Both the position numbers and the translations under genes were made by a program. 64,000 nucleotides of DNA from Burkholderiaceae bacterium (lineage in GTDB: Bacteria; Pseudomonadota; Gammaproteobacteria; Burkholderiales; Burkholderiaceae_D): contig JAIETO010000169.1 of NCBI GenBank assembly GCA_019745005.1, positions 1 to 64,000 of the forward strand, given 5' to 3'. The notes below the pieces were generated by a model that made no database searches, had not been told where the DNA came from, and saw nothing but the letters and a program-made list of their open reading frames with translations. Each line of letters begins with the position of its first letter. Position 1 is the stretch's first letter. Below are positions 54,144 to 63,092 of this stretch, piece by piece.

Positions 54144-56807
54144 CTATTCCGCTGAAGGCGCGTCACTTTCCGTACCAGCTTCGTTAGAAACTTCACTAGT
54201 TGCTTCGATATCGGCGCCTGGCTCATCGACATCAGTTTCAACGATACGCTGTAAGCCTGAGAGCTTGGTGCCATCCTCTACCGCGATCAAGGTAACGCCC
54301 TGCGTTGCACGACCCATTTCACGGATCTCTGCAACGCGCGTGCGAATCAACACACCACCCGTGGTGATGAGCATAATCTCGTCTTGCGTATCAACCAAAG
54401 TTGCAGCAACCACTTTGCCATTGCGCTCAGAAGTTTGAATCGCGATCATGCCCTTGGTACCACGGCCATGACGTGTGTACTCGCCAATCGGCGTGCGCTT
54501 ACCGTAGCCATTCTCAGTCGCGGTGAGTACCGATTGTTGTTCGTTTTCGGCGACTAACAAAGCGATCACTTGCTGCGTTTCTTCCAGATTCATACCACGC
54601 ACACCGCGTGCAGTACGGCCCATAGGACGCACGTCATTCTCGTCAAAACGTACCGCCTTGCCTGAGTCGGAGAACAACATCACATCATGCTTACCATCTG
54701 TGAGCGCGGCACCAATTAAGAAATCGCCGTCATCCAAATCAACAGCGATAATGCCTGCTTTACGTGGATTACTAAAATCAGTCAGCGGCGTCTTTTTGAC
54801 TGTGCCCAAGCTAGTTGCCATGAACACGTAATGATCTTCAGGGAAGGTGCGATTGTCGCCAGACAAAGGCAAGACCACGGTAATTTTTTCGCCGTCTTGC
54901 AGCGGGAACATATTTACAATCGGCTTACCACGCGAGTTGCGCGAGCCTTGCGGCACTTCCCACACTTTGAGCCAATACATGCGGCCACGGTTGCTAAAGC
55001 ACAAAATGTAGTCGTGCGTGTTGGCCACGAAAAGCTGCTCAATCCAATCGTCTTCTTTGGTCGCCATCGCTTGTTTGCCACGTCCACCGCGTTTTTGCGC
55101 GCGATACTCAGACACCGGTTGCGATTTCATATAACCCGTGTGCGATAGCGTGACCACCATATCTAATGGCGTGATCAAATCCTCAGTTTCAAGGTCAGTG
55201 GCATTCAAAGTAATTTCGGAACGACGCACATCTTTATTACCCGCACCATACTCGTTCATGCAAGCAGTCAATTCGTCGGTAATGATGACGGTGACGCGTT
55301 CTGGCTTGGACAAAATATCTAATAAGTCGGCAATTTCTGCCATCACATCTTTGTATTCGTTAACGATCTTGTCTTGCTCTAAACCAGTCAAACGTTGCAA
55401 GCGCATTTGCAAAATTTCTTGCGCTTGGTCGTCAGAAAGCTTGTATAAACCATCTTGCTGAATGCCGTAATGCTTAGGCAGATTTTCTGGGCGGAAGGCG
55501 GCGATACCGCCTGGATTATCGGCCGCAGTACGCGTCAACATCTCACGCACCATGGAACTATCCCATGCGCGGGTCATCAACTCTTGCTTCGCGATCGGCG
55601 GCGTCGGTGCTGCTTTGATTATGGCAATGAAGTCGTCAATATTTGCCAACGCTACCGCCAAACCTTCCAACACATGTCCACGTTCGCGCGCCTTGCGCAA
55701 TTCAAACACTGTGCGGCGCGTGACCACTTCGCGGCGGTGTGACAAGAAGCATTCCAACATTTGCTTCAAGTTCAATAGCTTCGGCTGCCCATTTACCAGC
55801 GCAACCATGTTCATACCAAACGTGTCTTGCAATTGCGTTTGCTTGTACAAATTATTTAACACCACTTCAGGTACTTCGCCGCGCTTCAATTCAATCACCA
55901 CGCGCATGCCTGATTTGTCGGATTCATCACGAATATCCGAAATACCATCGAGCTTCTTATCGCGTACGTTTTCAGCAATGCGTTCTAGCAAAGACTTTTT
56001 ATTCACTTGGTAAGGCAACTCATCAACGATGATGGCGGTGCGCCCTTCTTTACCAAACTCTTCAAAATGTGTCTTTGCCCGCATCACCACGCGGCCACGC
56101 CCTGTGCGGTAGCCGTCGCGCACGCCTGACACCCCGTAAATAATGCCGCCGGTTGGGAAATCTGGTGCGGGAACGATTTCGATTAACTCATCAATCGTGC
56201 AATCTTGGTTGCGCAGCACGTGCAAAGCGCCCGTAATGACTTCAGTAATATTGTGTGGCGGAATATTCGTCGCCATACCAACGGCAATCCCTGAAGCACC
56301 GTTGATCAACAGGTTAGGAATGCGGGTCGGCAAGACAGAAGGTTCTTTTTCCTTGCCATCGTAATTGGGCACAAAATCAACGGTCTCTTTTTCAATATCC
56401 GCCAATATTTCGTTCGCGATTTTATCCAAACGACATTCGGTATACCGCATCGCCGCTGCATTATCGCCGTCTACGGAACCGAAGTTACCCTGTCCGTCCA
56501 CCAATGTGTAACGCAAGGAAAAATCCTGCGCCATACGCACCAAGGTGTCGTAAATAGAAGCGTCACCATGTGGGTGATACTTACCCATGGTTTCACCGAC
56601 CACACGCGCGCACTTAACGAACGGGCGGTTATACACGTTGTTCATTTCATGCATAGCGAACAACACACGGCGATGCACGGGCTTCAACCCATCGCGCACA
56701 TCAGGTAAGGCCCGCCCAACAATCACGCTCATCGCGTAATCGAGGTAGCTTTTGCGCATTTCTTCTTCGAGGGAAATCGGGAGTGTTTCTTTAGCGAACT
56801 GATCCAT
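54144..56807 (-). CDS. gyrA: DNA gyrase subunit A
   Basis: Topoisomerase II subunit of 887 aa. The active-site Tyr is Tyr122 (AAMRYTECR). The quinolone region reads [17 protein letters not shown], giving Ala83, Ser84 and Asp87 in E. coli numbering. The GyrA box [13 protein letters not shown] starts the C-terminal beta-pinwheel. The acidic C-terminal tail is typical. It begins the run gyrA-serC-(C2)-pheA. Confidence 0.96.
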   Translation of the reverse strand: MDQFAKETLPISLEEEMRKSYLDYAMSVIVGRALPDVRDGLKPVHRRVLFAMHEMNNVYNRPFVKCARVVGETMGKYHPHGDASIYDTLVRMAQDFSLRYTLVDGQGNFGSVDGDNAAAMRYTECRLDKIANEILADIEKETVDFVPNYDGKEKEPSVLPTRIPNLLINGASGIAVGMATNIPPHNITEVITGALHVLRNQDCTIDELIEIVPAPDFPTGGIIYGVSGVRDGYRTGRGRVVMRAKTHFEEFGKEGRTAIIVDELPYQVNKKSLLERIAENVRDKKLDGISDIRDESDKSGMRVVIELKRGEVPEVVLNNLYKQTQLQDTFGMNMVALVNGQPKLLNLKQMLECFLSHRREVVTRRTVFELRKARERGHVLEGLAVALANIDDFIAIIKAAPTPPIAKQELMTRAWDSSMVREMLTRTAADNPGGIAAFRPENLPKHYGIQQDGLYKLSDDQAQEILQMRLQRLTGLEQDKIVNEYKDVMAEIADLLDILSKPERVTVIITDELTACMNEYGAGNKDVRRSEITLNATDLETEDLITPLDMVVTLSHTGYMKSQPVSEYRAQKRGGRGKQAMATKEDDWIEQLFVANTHDYILCFSNRGRMYWLKVWEVPQGSRNSRGKPIVNMFPLQDGEKITVVLPLSGDNRTFPEDHYVFMATSLGTVKKTPLTDFSNPRKAGIIAVDLDDGDFLIGAALTDGKHDVMLFSDSGKAVRFDENDVRPMGRTARGVRGMNLEETQQVIALLVAENEQQSVLTATENGYGKRTPIGEYTRHGRGTKGMIAIQTSERNGKVVAATLVDTQDEIMLITTGGVLIRTRVAEIREMGRATQGVTLIAVEDGTKLSGLQRIVETDVDEPGADIEATSEVSNEAGTESDAPSAE

Positions 56808-56921
56808 TGGCGGTCTGACAGAGATAAAGCGTGGTTAAAATAATTAATTCCTTAGTTCCGCGGCGTGCTTCACTGTTAAGAAGCACTCCATTACGCTAAG
56901 CAAAATTAAGCGCAAAACTTG

Positions 56922-56950
56922 TTTTTATTAACACTGGTGAAAGTTGTCAC
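56922..56950 (-). promoter_or_regulatory. Candidate sigma-70 promoter for gyrA
   Basis: On the minus strand GTGACA (56950-56945) and TAAAAA (56927-56922) are separated by 17 bp; matches are five and four of six. Confidence 0.3.
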
Positions 56951-57213
56951 CTTGAGAATATTTTCTTCTGCGCGAAACCTTGGATTCTAGCACGCCAGCA
57001 CCCCCAAATACGAGTTTAGATAACCACAGAGCGGAGAAGATTTCATTGAATTTTTAAGAAGTTGATACCGAACAAAGTTTGGTCACTTTGCTTGATGGCT
57101 TTTCAAATCAAAATGCGCATGATTTCTGACATTTAACTTGAGTAGTAGAAGCTCGTCTCGCATTGTCAAGAAAGCCTCCCGTCGGATGGGGATGGAAGTC
57201 GACCGCTTTACAC

Positions 57214-57292
57214 ATACTCCCCATTATTTGTTATTTTTATTGCCAATTGCGCCTGTATTTAAAGCAGATAAAAATAATACTAATTGGAGTAT
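57214..57292 (+). repeat. Family E intergenic element, copy E-6 (79 bp)
   Basis: Partner box ATACTCCCCATTATTT is at 57214-57229 and box ATACTAATTGGAGTAT at 57277-57292. The centre TGCCAATTGCGC is shared with E-3. It lies 145 bp before the sheath gene and has the same orientation as E-7 beyond the tube gene. Confidence 0.68.
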
Positions 57293-57437
57293 ATAAAAAT
57301 CTTAAACAACAAAAATTTAACCCCAGATTTTGTCAGTTAAACGCATACTTGCTAACTAAACACGTTTAAGCAATCAATGCAACGCTGCCAGCCAGTTTCA
57401 GCCTTTCGCGACCGACACTTTCAACGGAGTAAGCCCA

Positions 57438-58979
57438 ATGGAATTCAAAACGCCCGGCGTGCTCATCCAGGAAATCAATGCTTTTCCGAATTCTGTGGTT
57501 GAAGTCGCAACCGCGATACCCGCTTTTATTGGCTATACGCAAAAGGCTGCACATCAGAACAACTCGCTTTTGAATAAGCCATGGCGCATCACTTCAATGG
57601 GCGAATTCGTCGAATGCTTTGGTGTCACGCCCAAGTTTGAATTTGCCATCAAGAATACGGCCGGTACCTTGAGCGTTGAACAAACGGGTGGACTGTTCTT
57701 GCTGCATCAAAGCATGCGCCTGTTCTTTCAAAATGGCGGTGGTGCATGCTATGTGGTCTCAATTGGTACGTTTGCCGAAGCCCAAATCAATGGCATCTCT
57801 GCCACAAAAATGCAAGCTGGCATTGACACCTTAAAGCGTGAACAAGAACCGACGCTGCTTGTCGTTCCCGATGCCATGCATCTCGATTTCGCAAGTTGCA
57901 TCGTCGTACAACAACACATGCTTGCGCACTGCGGCTATGAAATGAAAAACCGCTTCGCTATTCTGGATATCCATAACGGCTATCGATCCCGCGCAGAGAC
58001 AGCAGGCGATTGTGTGACCGCGTTTCGCAACGCTTTAGGCATCAACTTTCTCAATTTTGGTGCTGCGTACTATCCTTGGGTGAACACAAGCGTGGTGCAG
58101 GACGATGAGCTGGATTACACCGTTTTTACTGATGCCATTTCACAAAGCCTGCTAAAAGCGCTCGTCACTGAAGATGCATGTGCAGACAAAAACGTCGCAG
58201 AAGTTGAAAAAATCGTCAATGCAATTGGCCAAAGTTTTGATGACTTTGCGGCGCAATACAGAGCCACGCCAGGACATGCAACGGCGGACGCTAACTCAGT
58301 GGATCACGCATTTCGCCATCGAATTCATGAAGTACAGCAATCGCTCATGTTGCTGAGTCCCCGCTATGCCACTCTGTTCAAACTCGTCAAACAACAATTA
58401 AATCTGCTCCCGCCTAGCGCCGCCATGGCAGGCGTTTATACGGCCGTTGATCAATCACGCGGCGTTTGGAAGGCGCCCGCCAATGTTAGTTTGAATGCTG
58501 TGGTTTCACCTGCTGTCAATCTCACACAGGAAGAGCAGGAAGACCTCAACGTCGCGACAACGGGCAAATCTGTGAATGCCATTCGCAGTTTCATCGGCGA
58601 AGGCACGCTGGTGTGGGGTGCGCGCACTTTAGATGGCAACAGCCTCGACTGGCGCTACATCAATGTGCGACGAACCATAATCATGATAGAAGAGTCGCTG
58701 CGTCTAGCGTGCAAAGCCTATATTTTTGAGCCCAATGCGGCGAACACTTGGGTCAGCATGAAAAGCATGGTGCACAATTTCTTGCTCGGGATCTGGCGAC
58801 GTGGTGGCTTAGCAGGCAGTCGACCAGACGATGCATTTGCTGTGCAAATTGGATTACATGAAACCATGACCGCCGAAGATCTTCAGGAAGGCTTGCTAAG
58901 AATCACCGTCTTAGTCGCCCTCACACGACCGGCAGAATTCATAGAAATCACTTTCCAACAGCAGCAACAAAAATCCTAG
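57438..58979 (+). CDS. Contractile injection system (phage-tail-like) sheath protein
   Basis: A 513-aa sheath subunit of the eCIS/tailocin type. The N-terminus EFKTPGVLIQEINAFPNSVV carries the TPGVYI-like start of sheath proteins. The C-terminal third has the conserved TLVWGARTLDGNSLDWRYIN, NTWVSMKSMVHNFLLGIWRRG and LRITVLVALTRPAEFIEITF segments that build the inner core and the strand exchanged between neighbours. The middle is the variable outer domain. GGAG lies 9 bp before the ATG. The tube gene follows after 64 bp. No baseplate, spike, ATPase or terminator-cap gene is nearby. Confidence 0.9.
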   Translation: MEFKTPGVLIQEINAFPNSVVEVATAIPAFIGYTQKAAHQNNSLLNKPWRITSMGEFVECFGVTPKFEFAIKNTAGTLSVEQTGGLFLLHQSMRLFFQNGGGACYVVSIGTFAEAQINGISATKMQAGIDTLKREQEPTLLVVPDAMHLDFASCIVVQQHMLAHCGYEMKNRFAILDIHNGYRSRAETAGDCVTAFRNALGINFLNFGAAYYPWVNTSVVQDDELDYTVFTDAISQSLLKALVTEDACADKNVAEVEKIVNAIGQSFDDFAAQYRATPGHATADANSVDHAFRHRIHEVQQSLMLLSPRYATLFKLVKQQLNLLPPSAAMAGVYTAVDQSRGVWKAPANVSLNAVVSPAVNLTQEEQEDLNVATTGKSVNAIRSFIGEGTLVWGARTLDGNSLDWRYINVRRTIIMIEESLRLACKAYIFEPNAANTWVSMKSMVHNFLLGIWRRGGLAGSRPDDAFAVQIGLHETMTAEDLQEGLLRITVLVALTRPAEFIEITFQQQQQKS

Positions 58980-59043
58980 TAACGATTTAGGCGTCAAGAA
59001 ATTCACGTGTTGAACAGTTTTTTTTCTTTCCGAATGAAGGTAC

Positions 59044-59505
59044 ATGATGGCCGCCAATAACGCAGAACAAACAAACACAATCTGGCCCTTGCCCAAGTTT
59101 TATTTTGAAGTCAATTGGAATGGCATTCTCATGTCGTTTCAAGAGGTCAGTGGCTTAGACACCGAGACAAAAGTCGTTGAATATCGGCATACAGACAGTC
59201 CCGTATTTTCCACTACTCGTATGCCAGGACTCAGAAAAATCGGCAATGTCACACTGAAACGCGGCATTGCATCAAGCGACGATCATTTATGGGGCTTGAT
59301 TGACGACATTAAAATGAACGAGATAAAACGAGTTCCCATCACCATCAGCTTGTTAGACGAAAAAGGCAAGCCTGCGATGGCGTGGACACTTACTAACGCA
59401 TGGCCCACAAAAATCACTGGTACCGACCTCAAAGCCGACGGCAATGAAGTTGCCATTGAGCAGATTGAAATTGCGTATGAAACGATGACGGTTGCCAATA
59501 CTTAA
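59044..59505 (+). CDS. Contractile injection system tube (phage tail tube, gp19-like) protein
   Basis: Inner-tube subunit of 153 aa. Family segments are PLPKFYFEVNWNGILMSFQEVSGLD, RHTDSPVFSTTRMPG and NVTLKRG, then the AWTLTNAWPTKITGTDLKA strand and NEVAIEQIEIAYE. Two ATG codons are adjacent; with AAGG upstream the second (59047) has the better spacing. It forms a two-gene unit with the sheath gene. No further tail gene follows; the next gene is on the other strand. Confidence 0.9.
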   Translation: MMAANNAEQTNTIWPLPKFYFEVNWNGILMSFQEVSGLDTETKVVEYRHTDSPVFSTTRMPGLRKIGNVTLKRGIASSDDHLWGLIDDIKMNEIKRVPITISLLDEKGKPAMAWTLTNAWPTKITGTDLKADGNEVAIEQIEIAYETMTVANT

Positions 59506-59578
59506 GTAAGGTTTGAAGTTTGCGGAGGCACACAGATATTGAGCTTAAACGTTTCGCTTGCTTTAGATGCAAACCAGC

Positions 59579-59657
59579 ATACTCCCTAATTTTTTTATTT
59601 TTATCGGCTTTTACCGCCTTAAATATAAGCATTTCATGAAAATACTTGTTAGTGTAT
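59579..59657 (+). repeat. Family E intergenic element, copy E-7 (79 bp)
   Basis: Partner box ATACTCCCTAATTTTT is at 59579-59594 and box ATACTTGTTAGTGTAT at 59642-59657, same orientation as E-6. It lies in the 192-bp gap after the tube gene. Confidence 0.66.
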
Positions 59658-59697
59658 ATTTTTTATCAGTATATATTCTGGATTTTCGAATGAAAAA

Positions 59698-60711
59698 TCA
59701 ATTCTGTATATAGCATGAGCCATCAATATCGCCACCGGTCTCTTCTTGATTAGGAACCGCGCTATTTACTTTTCTTGCACTCCATGTCGCAGCAAGTTTT
59801 TCCGCTCTCGATTTTGCCGTAGCCAGTTGTTGCGACGTTAGTACTTGACTGGCCTTACGCAAAGAGCGATTTCCGAAATTTGTCGCTTGTGGGTTTGATC
59901 GTGATATTTGCAAATAAGCATAGGCGTAGAAAGCCGCTTTTTCAAAATCTGGCTTGCCTCCAAAATTCGAAATATTGAGGCGCGGAAGTAGCGATTCGCC
60001 TGAATTTTCCCTGATGATATTCAGCAAAGCGCGCTCATCTCCTTTGTTCGCCGCACTTTCCAAAAATTCGAGCCGATATGTGAGGAAAGCACGAAGCGCA
60101 TCAAGATTGTCATTCAAATCTTCAGGATCCCAAAGTGGAGAAATAGCGAAAACAACCTGAGATTGCGTGTGACCCGCCAATGCTGCTCGAAAAATATACT
60201 GCCATGCTTCGAGATGTTCTTCGTTTTTAAAGCCTTCGCACAGCGCCTCGTTTCGATTTTGTGTCCCCGCTACATTTTCAACGACTTTCTTTACCTCATG
60301 CCATTCCGCACTGCCCTCTGGTAGTTTTTCTAGCTGCACTTTGAGCTTACTTAAATTTTTTCGACCCTCATCTAAAAATTGACAACGCCCAAGTTCGAAA
60401 CCTAGTCGACATGATGCGTAGTAGTTTCCTTCGTCAGCGAGTCGTTTTAACTCACCTACTACATTCACAAGTTTCAGGTTCCGTGGCGGCAAAGAACTTA
60501 GATCGGGTAATTTAGCAGGCGCAACTTCGGGTATTTGAATTGGTTCATTCGAAGATGGAACAACTCTCGCAGCAGGACGATATTGTTGTTGGGGATTCGC
60601 GCTGCTCTGAATAACGGCATTCAATCTCTCCCCAGCGATGTGCCATCGGACTGCAAGTATGCAAAACGCTAAGATGATGAGAGAAATGAAGCAAACAATT
60701 ATTTTTCTCAT
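59698..60711 (-). CDS. Hypothetical membrane-anchored protein, possible Sel1-like repeats
   Basis: The family is not firmly recognised. An N-terminal signal-anchor (IIVCFISLIILAFCILAV) precedes a Pro-rich segment and an all-helical domain of about 230 residues. Segments such as LADEGNYYASCRLGFELGRC, AALAGHTQSQVVFAIS and AANKGDERALLNII resemble Sel1-type repeats (A-x-x-G-x-x-x-A). Two to three Cys pairs suggest a periplasmic location. It is convergent with the sheath/tube pair, so a link is not indicated by operon structure. Confidence 0.6.
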   Translation of the reverse strand: MRKIIVCFISLIILAFCILAVRWHIAGERLNAVIQSSANPQQQYRPAARVVPSSNEPIQIPEVAPAKLPDLSSLPPRNLKLVNVVGELKRLADEGNYYASCRLGFELGRCQFLDEGRKNLSKLKVQLEKLPEGSAEWHEVKKVVENVAGTQNRNEALCEGFKNEEHLEAWQYIFRAALAGHTQSQVVFAISPLWDPEDLNDNLDALRAFLTYRLEFLESAANKGDERALLNIIRENSGESLLPRLNISNFGGKPDFEKAAFYAYAYLQISRSNPQATNFGNRSLRKASQVLTSQQLATAKSRAEKLAATWSARKVNSAVPNQEETGGDIDGSCYIQN

Positions 60712-60775
60712 TTAAGTGTGTCGACAAAATGAATCGACCTCCAAAACTACAAAGATTGAAAAAACGCAGAACAAT

Positions 60776-62893
60776 TTACCGCGCCAAATTATTCAACCAA
60801 TTCTGTAAATTCGCACCAAACAATGGGCGGCTAGAGAGGTAGCCCTGCATTGCATCACAACCTAACGCGCGCATCGTGTCGCGCTCGGCTTCGGTTTCTA
60901 TGCCTTCTGCAATCACGTGCAAACCTAAGCCATGGCCCATTTCTATGATGGTTTTCACGAGTCGTTGTGTGGCGGGTTGGTCGTTGATGTTGATCACGAA
61001 GCTGCGATCAATTTTGAGCTCGTCGACGGGCAAGCGCTGTAAGTACGAGAGTGACGAATGGCCAGTGCCGAAATCATCGATAGACAGGCCGATTCCCGTG
61101 TCGCGAATCGAATGTAAAAGCTTGATGGCGTTGGCTGGATCTTCCATGATGCCGCTTTCGGTGATCTCTAATTTAAGTAGTTTAGGATCAACGGAAAATT
61201 GTTCTAACAAGTGCTTTACGCGCTGCGGGAAATTGGGGTCGCGTAAATCGACGGTGCTTACGTTGACAGCAATGCTTAACTTTGGGTGATCAGTTTTCCA
61301 TGAAGCCAGCATGCTGATGGCGCTTTCCAACATCCATTGGGTAATGATGCCGATGTAGCCAGTGCGCTCCGCAAAAGGAATAAAGTCAGCCGGCGAGATG
61401 AACCCGCGCTCAGGGTGCTGCCAGCGCACCAATGCTTCGAAACCATATGTCGTTTGATCTTGCAAACGTACTTTGGGCTGCAGCCAAAGCTGCAAGGCGG
61501 ATTCGCGCACGGCCAAACGTAGATCTGAGAGCAAACTGAGATGAATGAGGCGGGAGGCTTCTTGTGCATCGGTGTACCAAGCGCTAGTAGCGCCGGTGCG
61601 CTTCGCTGCGTACAAGGCAACCTCCGCGTTCCGCAGCAGCGTAACGAGAGTGGCTGGTTCTTTGCAGGCAATTGCCATGCCATACACCAAGCTAACATCC
61701 ACCGTGTAATGGGTGCAGCGAATTGGCATGGCTAGGGCTTGGTCGATATGATTTCTAATATACTCAACAGCGTCTTTTTCTCTTGCTGCGCATAAGATCA
61801 CAAAGGAGCCACCAGAAAATTTAACGAAAAACGGTGCGACATTTGTGTCCAATGCATGGAGCACGTCAGCAATGCGATTTGCGGTTTCTTTAATAATGGC
61901 GTCACCCGTGTCAAAGCCTAAGGTCTCATTGACGGTTTTGAGTCGCGCTAAATCCATCAGCAGTAAACCGCGATTGATATGCATTTGCTTACCGAAATCG
62001 CGCAGCATCAACGTTCTATTCGGTAAATGAGTTATTGGATCGTAGTAGGCGAGTTGTTCAATTTCTTTTTCGCGTGTGGCAATTGCGCTGGCCATCGTAT
62101 TAATCGCCTGGCCTACACGCTCCACCTCCTCCGTTTTATTCTTCGGCACGACAAAGCCATAGTTTCCTGCTGCAATTTGCAGAGCGCTGGTTTCCAAAAT
62201 CGCCATCGGTCTCGCGACGCTACGAGTGGTCAACCAGGCCAGAATGGCTGCGACAAATACGGCCACCAACGAAATCACCGCAATCGCAAAACTAGTTTGT
62301 TCAAGATCAGCTTGGGCTTCGGCTTGAAGTTTTTGCACGCTCTCGCGCTCCCGCTGCAAGAGGGCATTGGATTCGTTAAGTAAAGCTGACAAGCTCGGTT
62401 GAATATGCAGAATGAAATAGTCCTTCGCGGCTTCCTGACCGGTTTCTTCCAGCACTTCAACCGTTTCGATATAGGCTTTTTGGTAGGCGGTGCGCCGTTC
62501 AATAAGACGTTGCAAAGTCTGTAGTTGTTCCGGGTCTTTTAGCACCAGTTCTAGCGACGATATCAATCGACCGATTTCTCGATTTCTCTCATCAACTTGT
62601 TGGTATTCGGTAATCCGTTGTTGCTTTGGTGCTGTTAGCAACATCAGCAGCGCATTACTGGCAGTTTCGGTTGATAAGCTTATTGCTTGAACAGTGAGCA
62701 AGCGTGGAATGTCGTTGCGGGCAAATCGTTCACTGAGTGAGGTCAATTTGCGAATTTGGCCAGAGGTCAAGACTGCAGAAATAATAAAAAGTATCAGCAG
62801 TACCCCGTAGCTCAAAGCGAGGCGAACACCGATTCTATGAATATGCAAAGCGGCAATGAGTTTGTTCAACAAACGTGTCATAGAATCCCGCAT
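60776..62893 (-). CDS. Membrane c-di-GMP phosphodiesterase with degenerate GGDEF (HAMP-GGDEF-EAL)
   Basis: Predicted to hydrolyse c-di-GMP. Layout: helix (about residues 23-43), periplasmic four-helix sensor region, second helix (about 203-222), HAMP (about 223-275), GGDEF (about 285-445), EAL (about 455-700). The cyclase signature is SGGSF instead of GGDEF, so cyclase activity is unlikely; it may bind GTP or be structural. The EAL site looks complete: FEALVRW, AVNVS, LEITES, IDDFGTGHSSL, LKIDRSF, AEGIE. It has no operon partner; the 198-bp upstream gap holds the terminator of the next gene. Confidence 0.9.
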   Translation of the reverse strand: MRDSMTRLLNKLIAALHIHRIGVRLALSYGVLLILFIISAVLTSGQIRKLTSLSERFARNDIPRLLTVQAISLSTETASNALLMLLTAPKQQRITEYQQVDERNREIGRLISSLELVLKDPEQLQTLQRLIERRTAYQKAYIETVEVLEETGQEAAKDYFILHIQPSLSALLNESNALLQRERESVQKLQAEAQADLEQTSFAIAVISLVAVFVAAILAWLTTRSVARPMAILETSALQIAAGNYGFVVPKNKTEEVERVGQAINTMASAIATREKEIEQLAYYDPITHLPNRTLMLRDFGKQMHINRGLLLMDLARLKTVNETLGFDTGDAIIKETANRIADVLHALDTNVAPFFVKFSGGSFVILCAAREKDAVEYIRNHIDQALAMPIRCTHYTVDVSLVYGMAIACKEPATLVTLLRNAEVALYAAKRTGATSAWYTDAQEASRLIHLSLLSDLRLAVRESALQLWLQPKVRLQDQTTYGFEALVRWQHPERGFISPADFIPFAERTGYIGIITQWMLESAISMLASWKTDHPKLSIAVNVSTVDLRDPNFPQRVKHLLEQFSVDPKLLKLEITESGIMEDPANAIKLLHSIRDTGIGLSIDDFGTGHSSLSYLQRLPVDELKIDRSFVININDQPATQRLVKTIIEMGHGLGLHVIAEGIETEAERDTMRALGCDAMQGYLSSRPLFGANLQNWLNNLAR

Positions 62894-63032
62894 TCCGAAG
62901 TGTGAATGATTGTGTTTTTTCCTACGTTTGATGAGTCTAGCAAATTTGCTGAAAAAACGCCTAATTGATTTGCATGCGTCTCACGGTAGATGATGCATTT
63001 GTTTTTCCAAAACAGATCGGTCGACAATTCCT

Positions 63033-63072
63033 AAAAAAACAAAGTGCGCCAATTCCGAAGAATGTGGCGCAC
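63033..63072 (-). terminator. Rho-independent terminator of the M13 peptidase gene
   Basis: GTGCGCCA (63044-63051) pairs with TGGCGCAC (63065-63072) and is followed on the minus strand by TTTGTTTTTTT. It lies 20 bp after the M13 stop. Confidence 0.8.
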
Positions 63073-63092
63073 CTTATCGGTCGGTCAAAAAA

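Larger units (their letters stand above)
56808..57437. other. 630-bp divergent region between gyrA and the sheath gene
   Basis: It should hold the gyrA promoter on the left and the sheath gene promoter on the right. I see a candidate gyrA promoter at 56922-56950, a short ACCACAGAGCGGAGAAG relic of the hairpin repeats at 57023-57039, and repeat E-6. No gene is visible. Confidence 0.6.

Noticed and set aside
57438-59505. Prophage
   Set aside because: Only sheath and tube genes are present; no integrase, capsid, terminase, lysis genes or attachment repeats are seen, and the sequence type is closer to injection systems than to phage tails.
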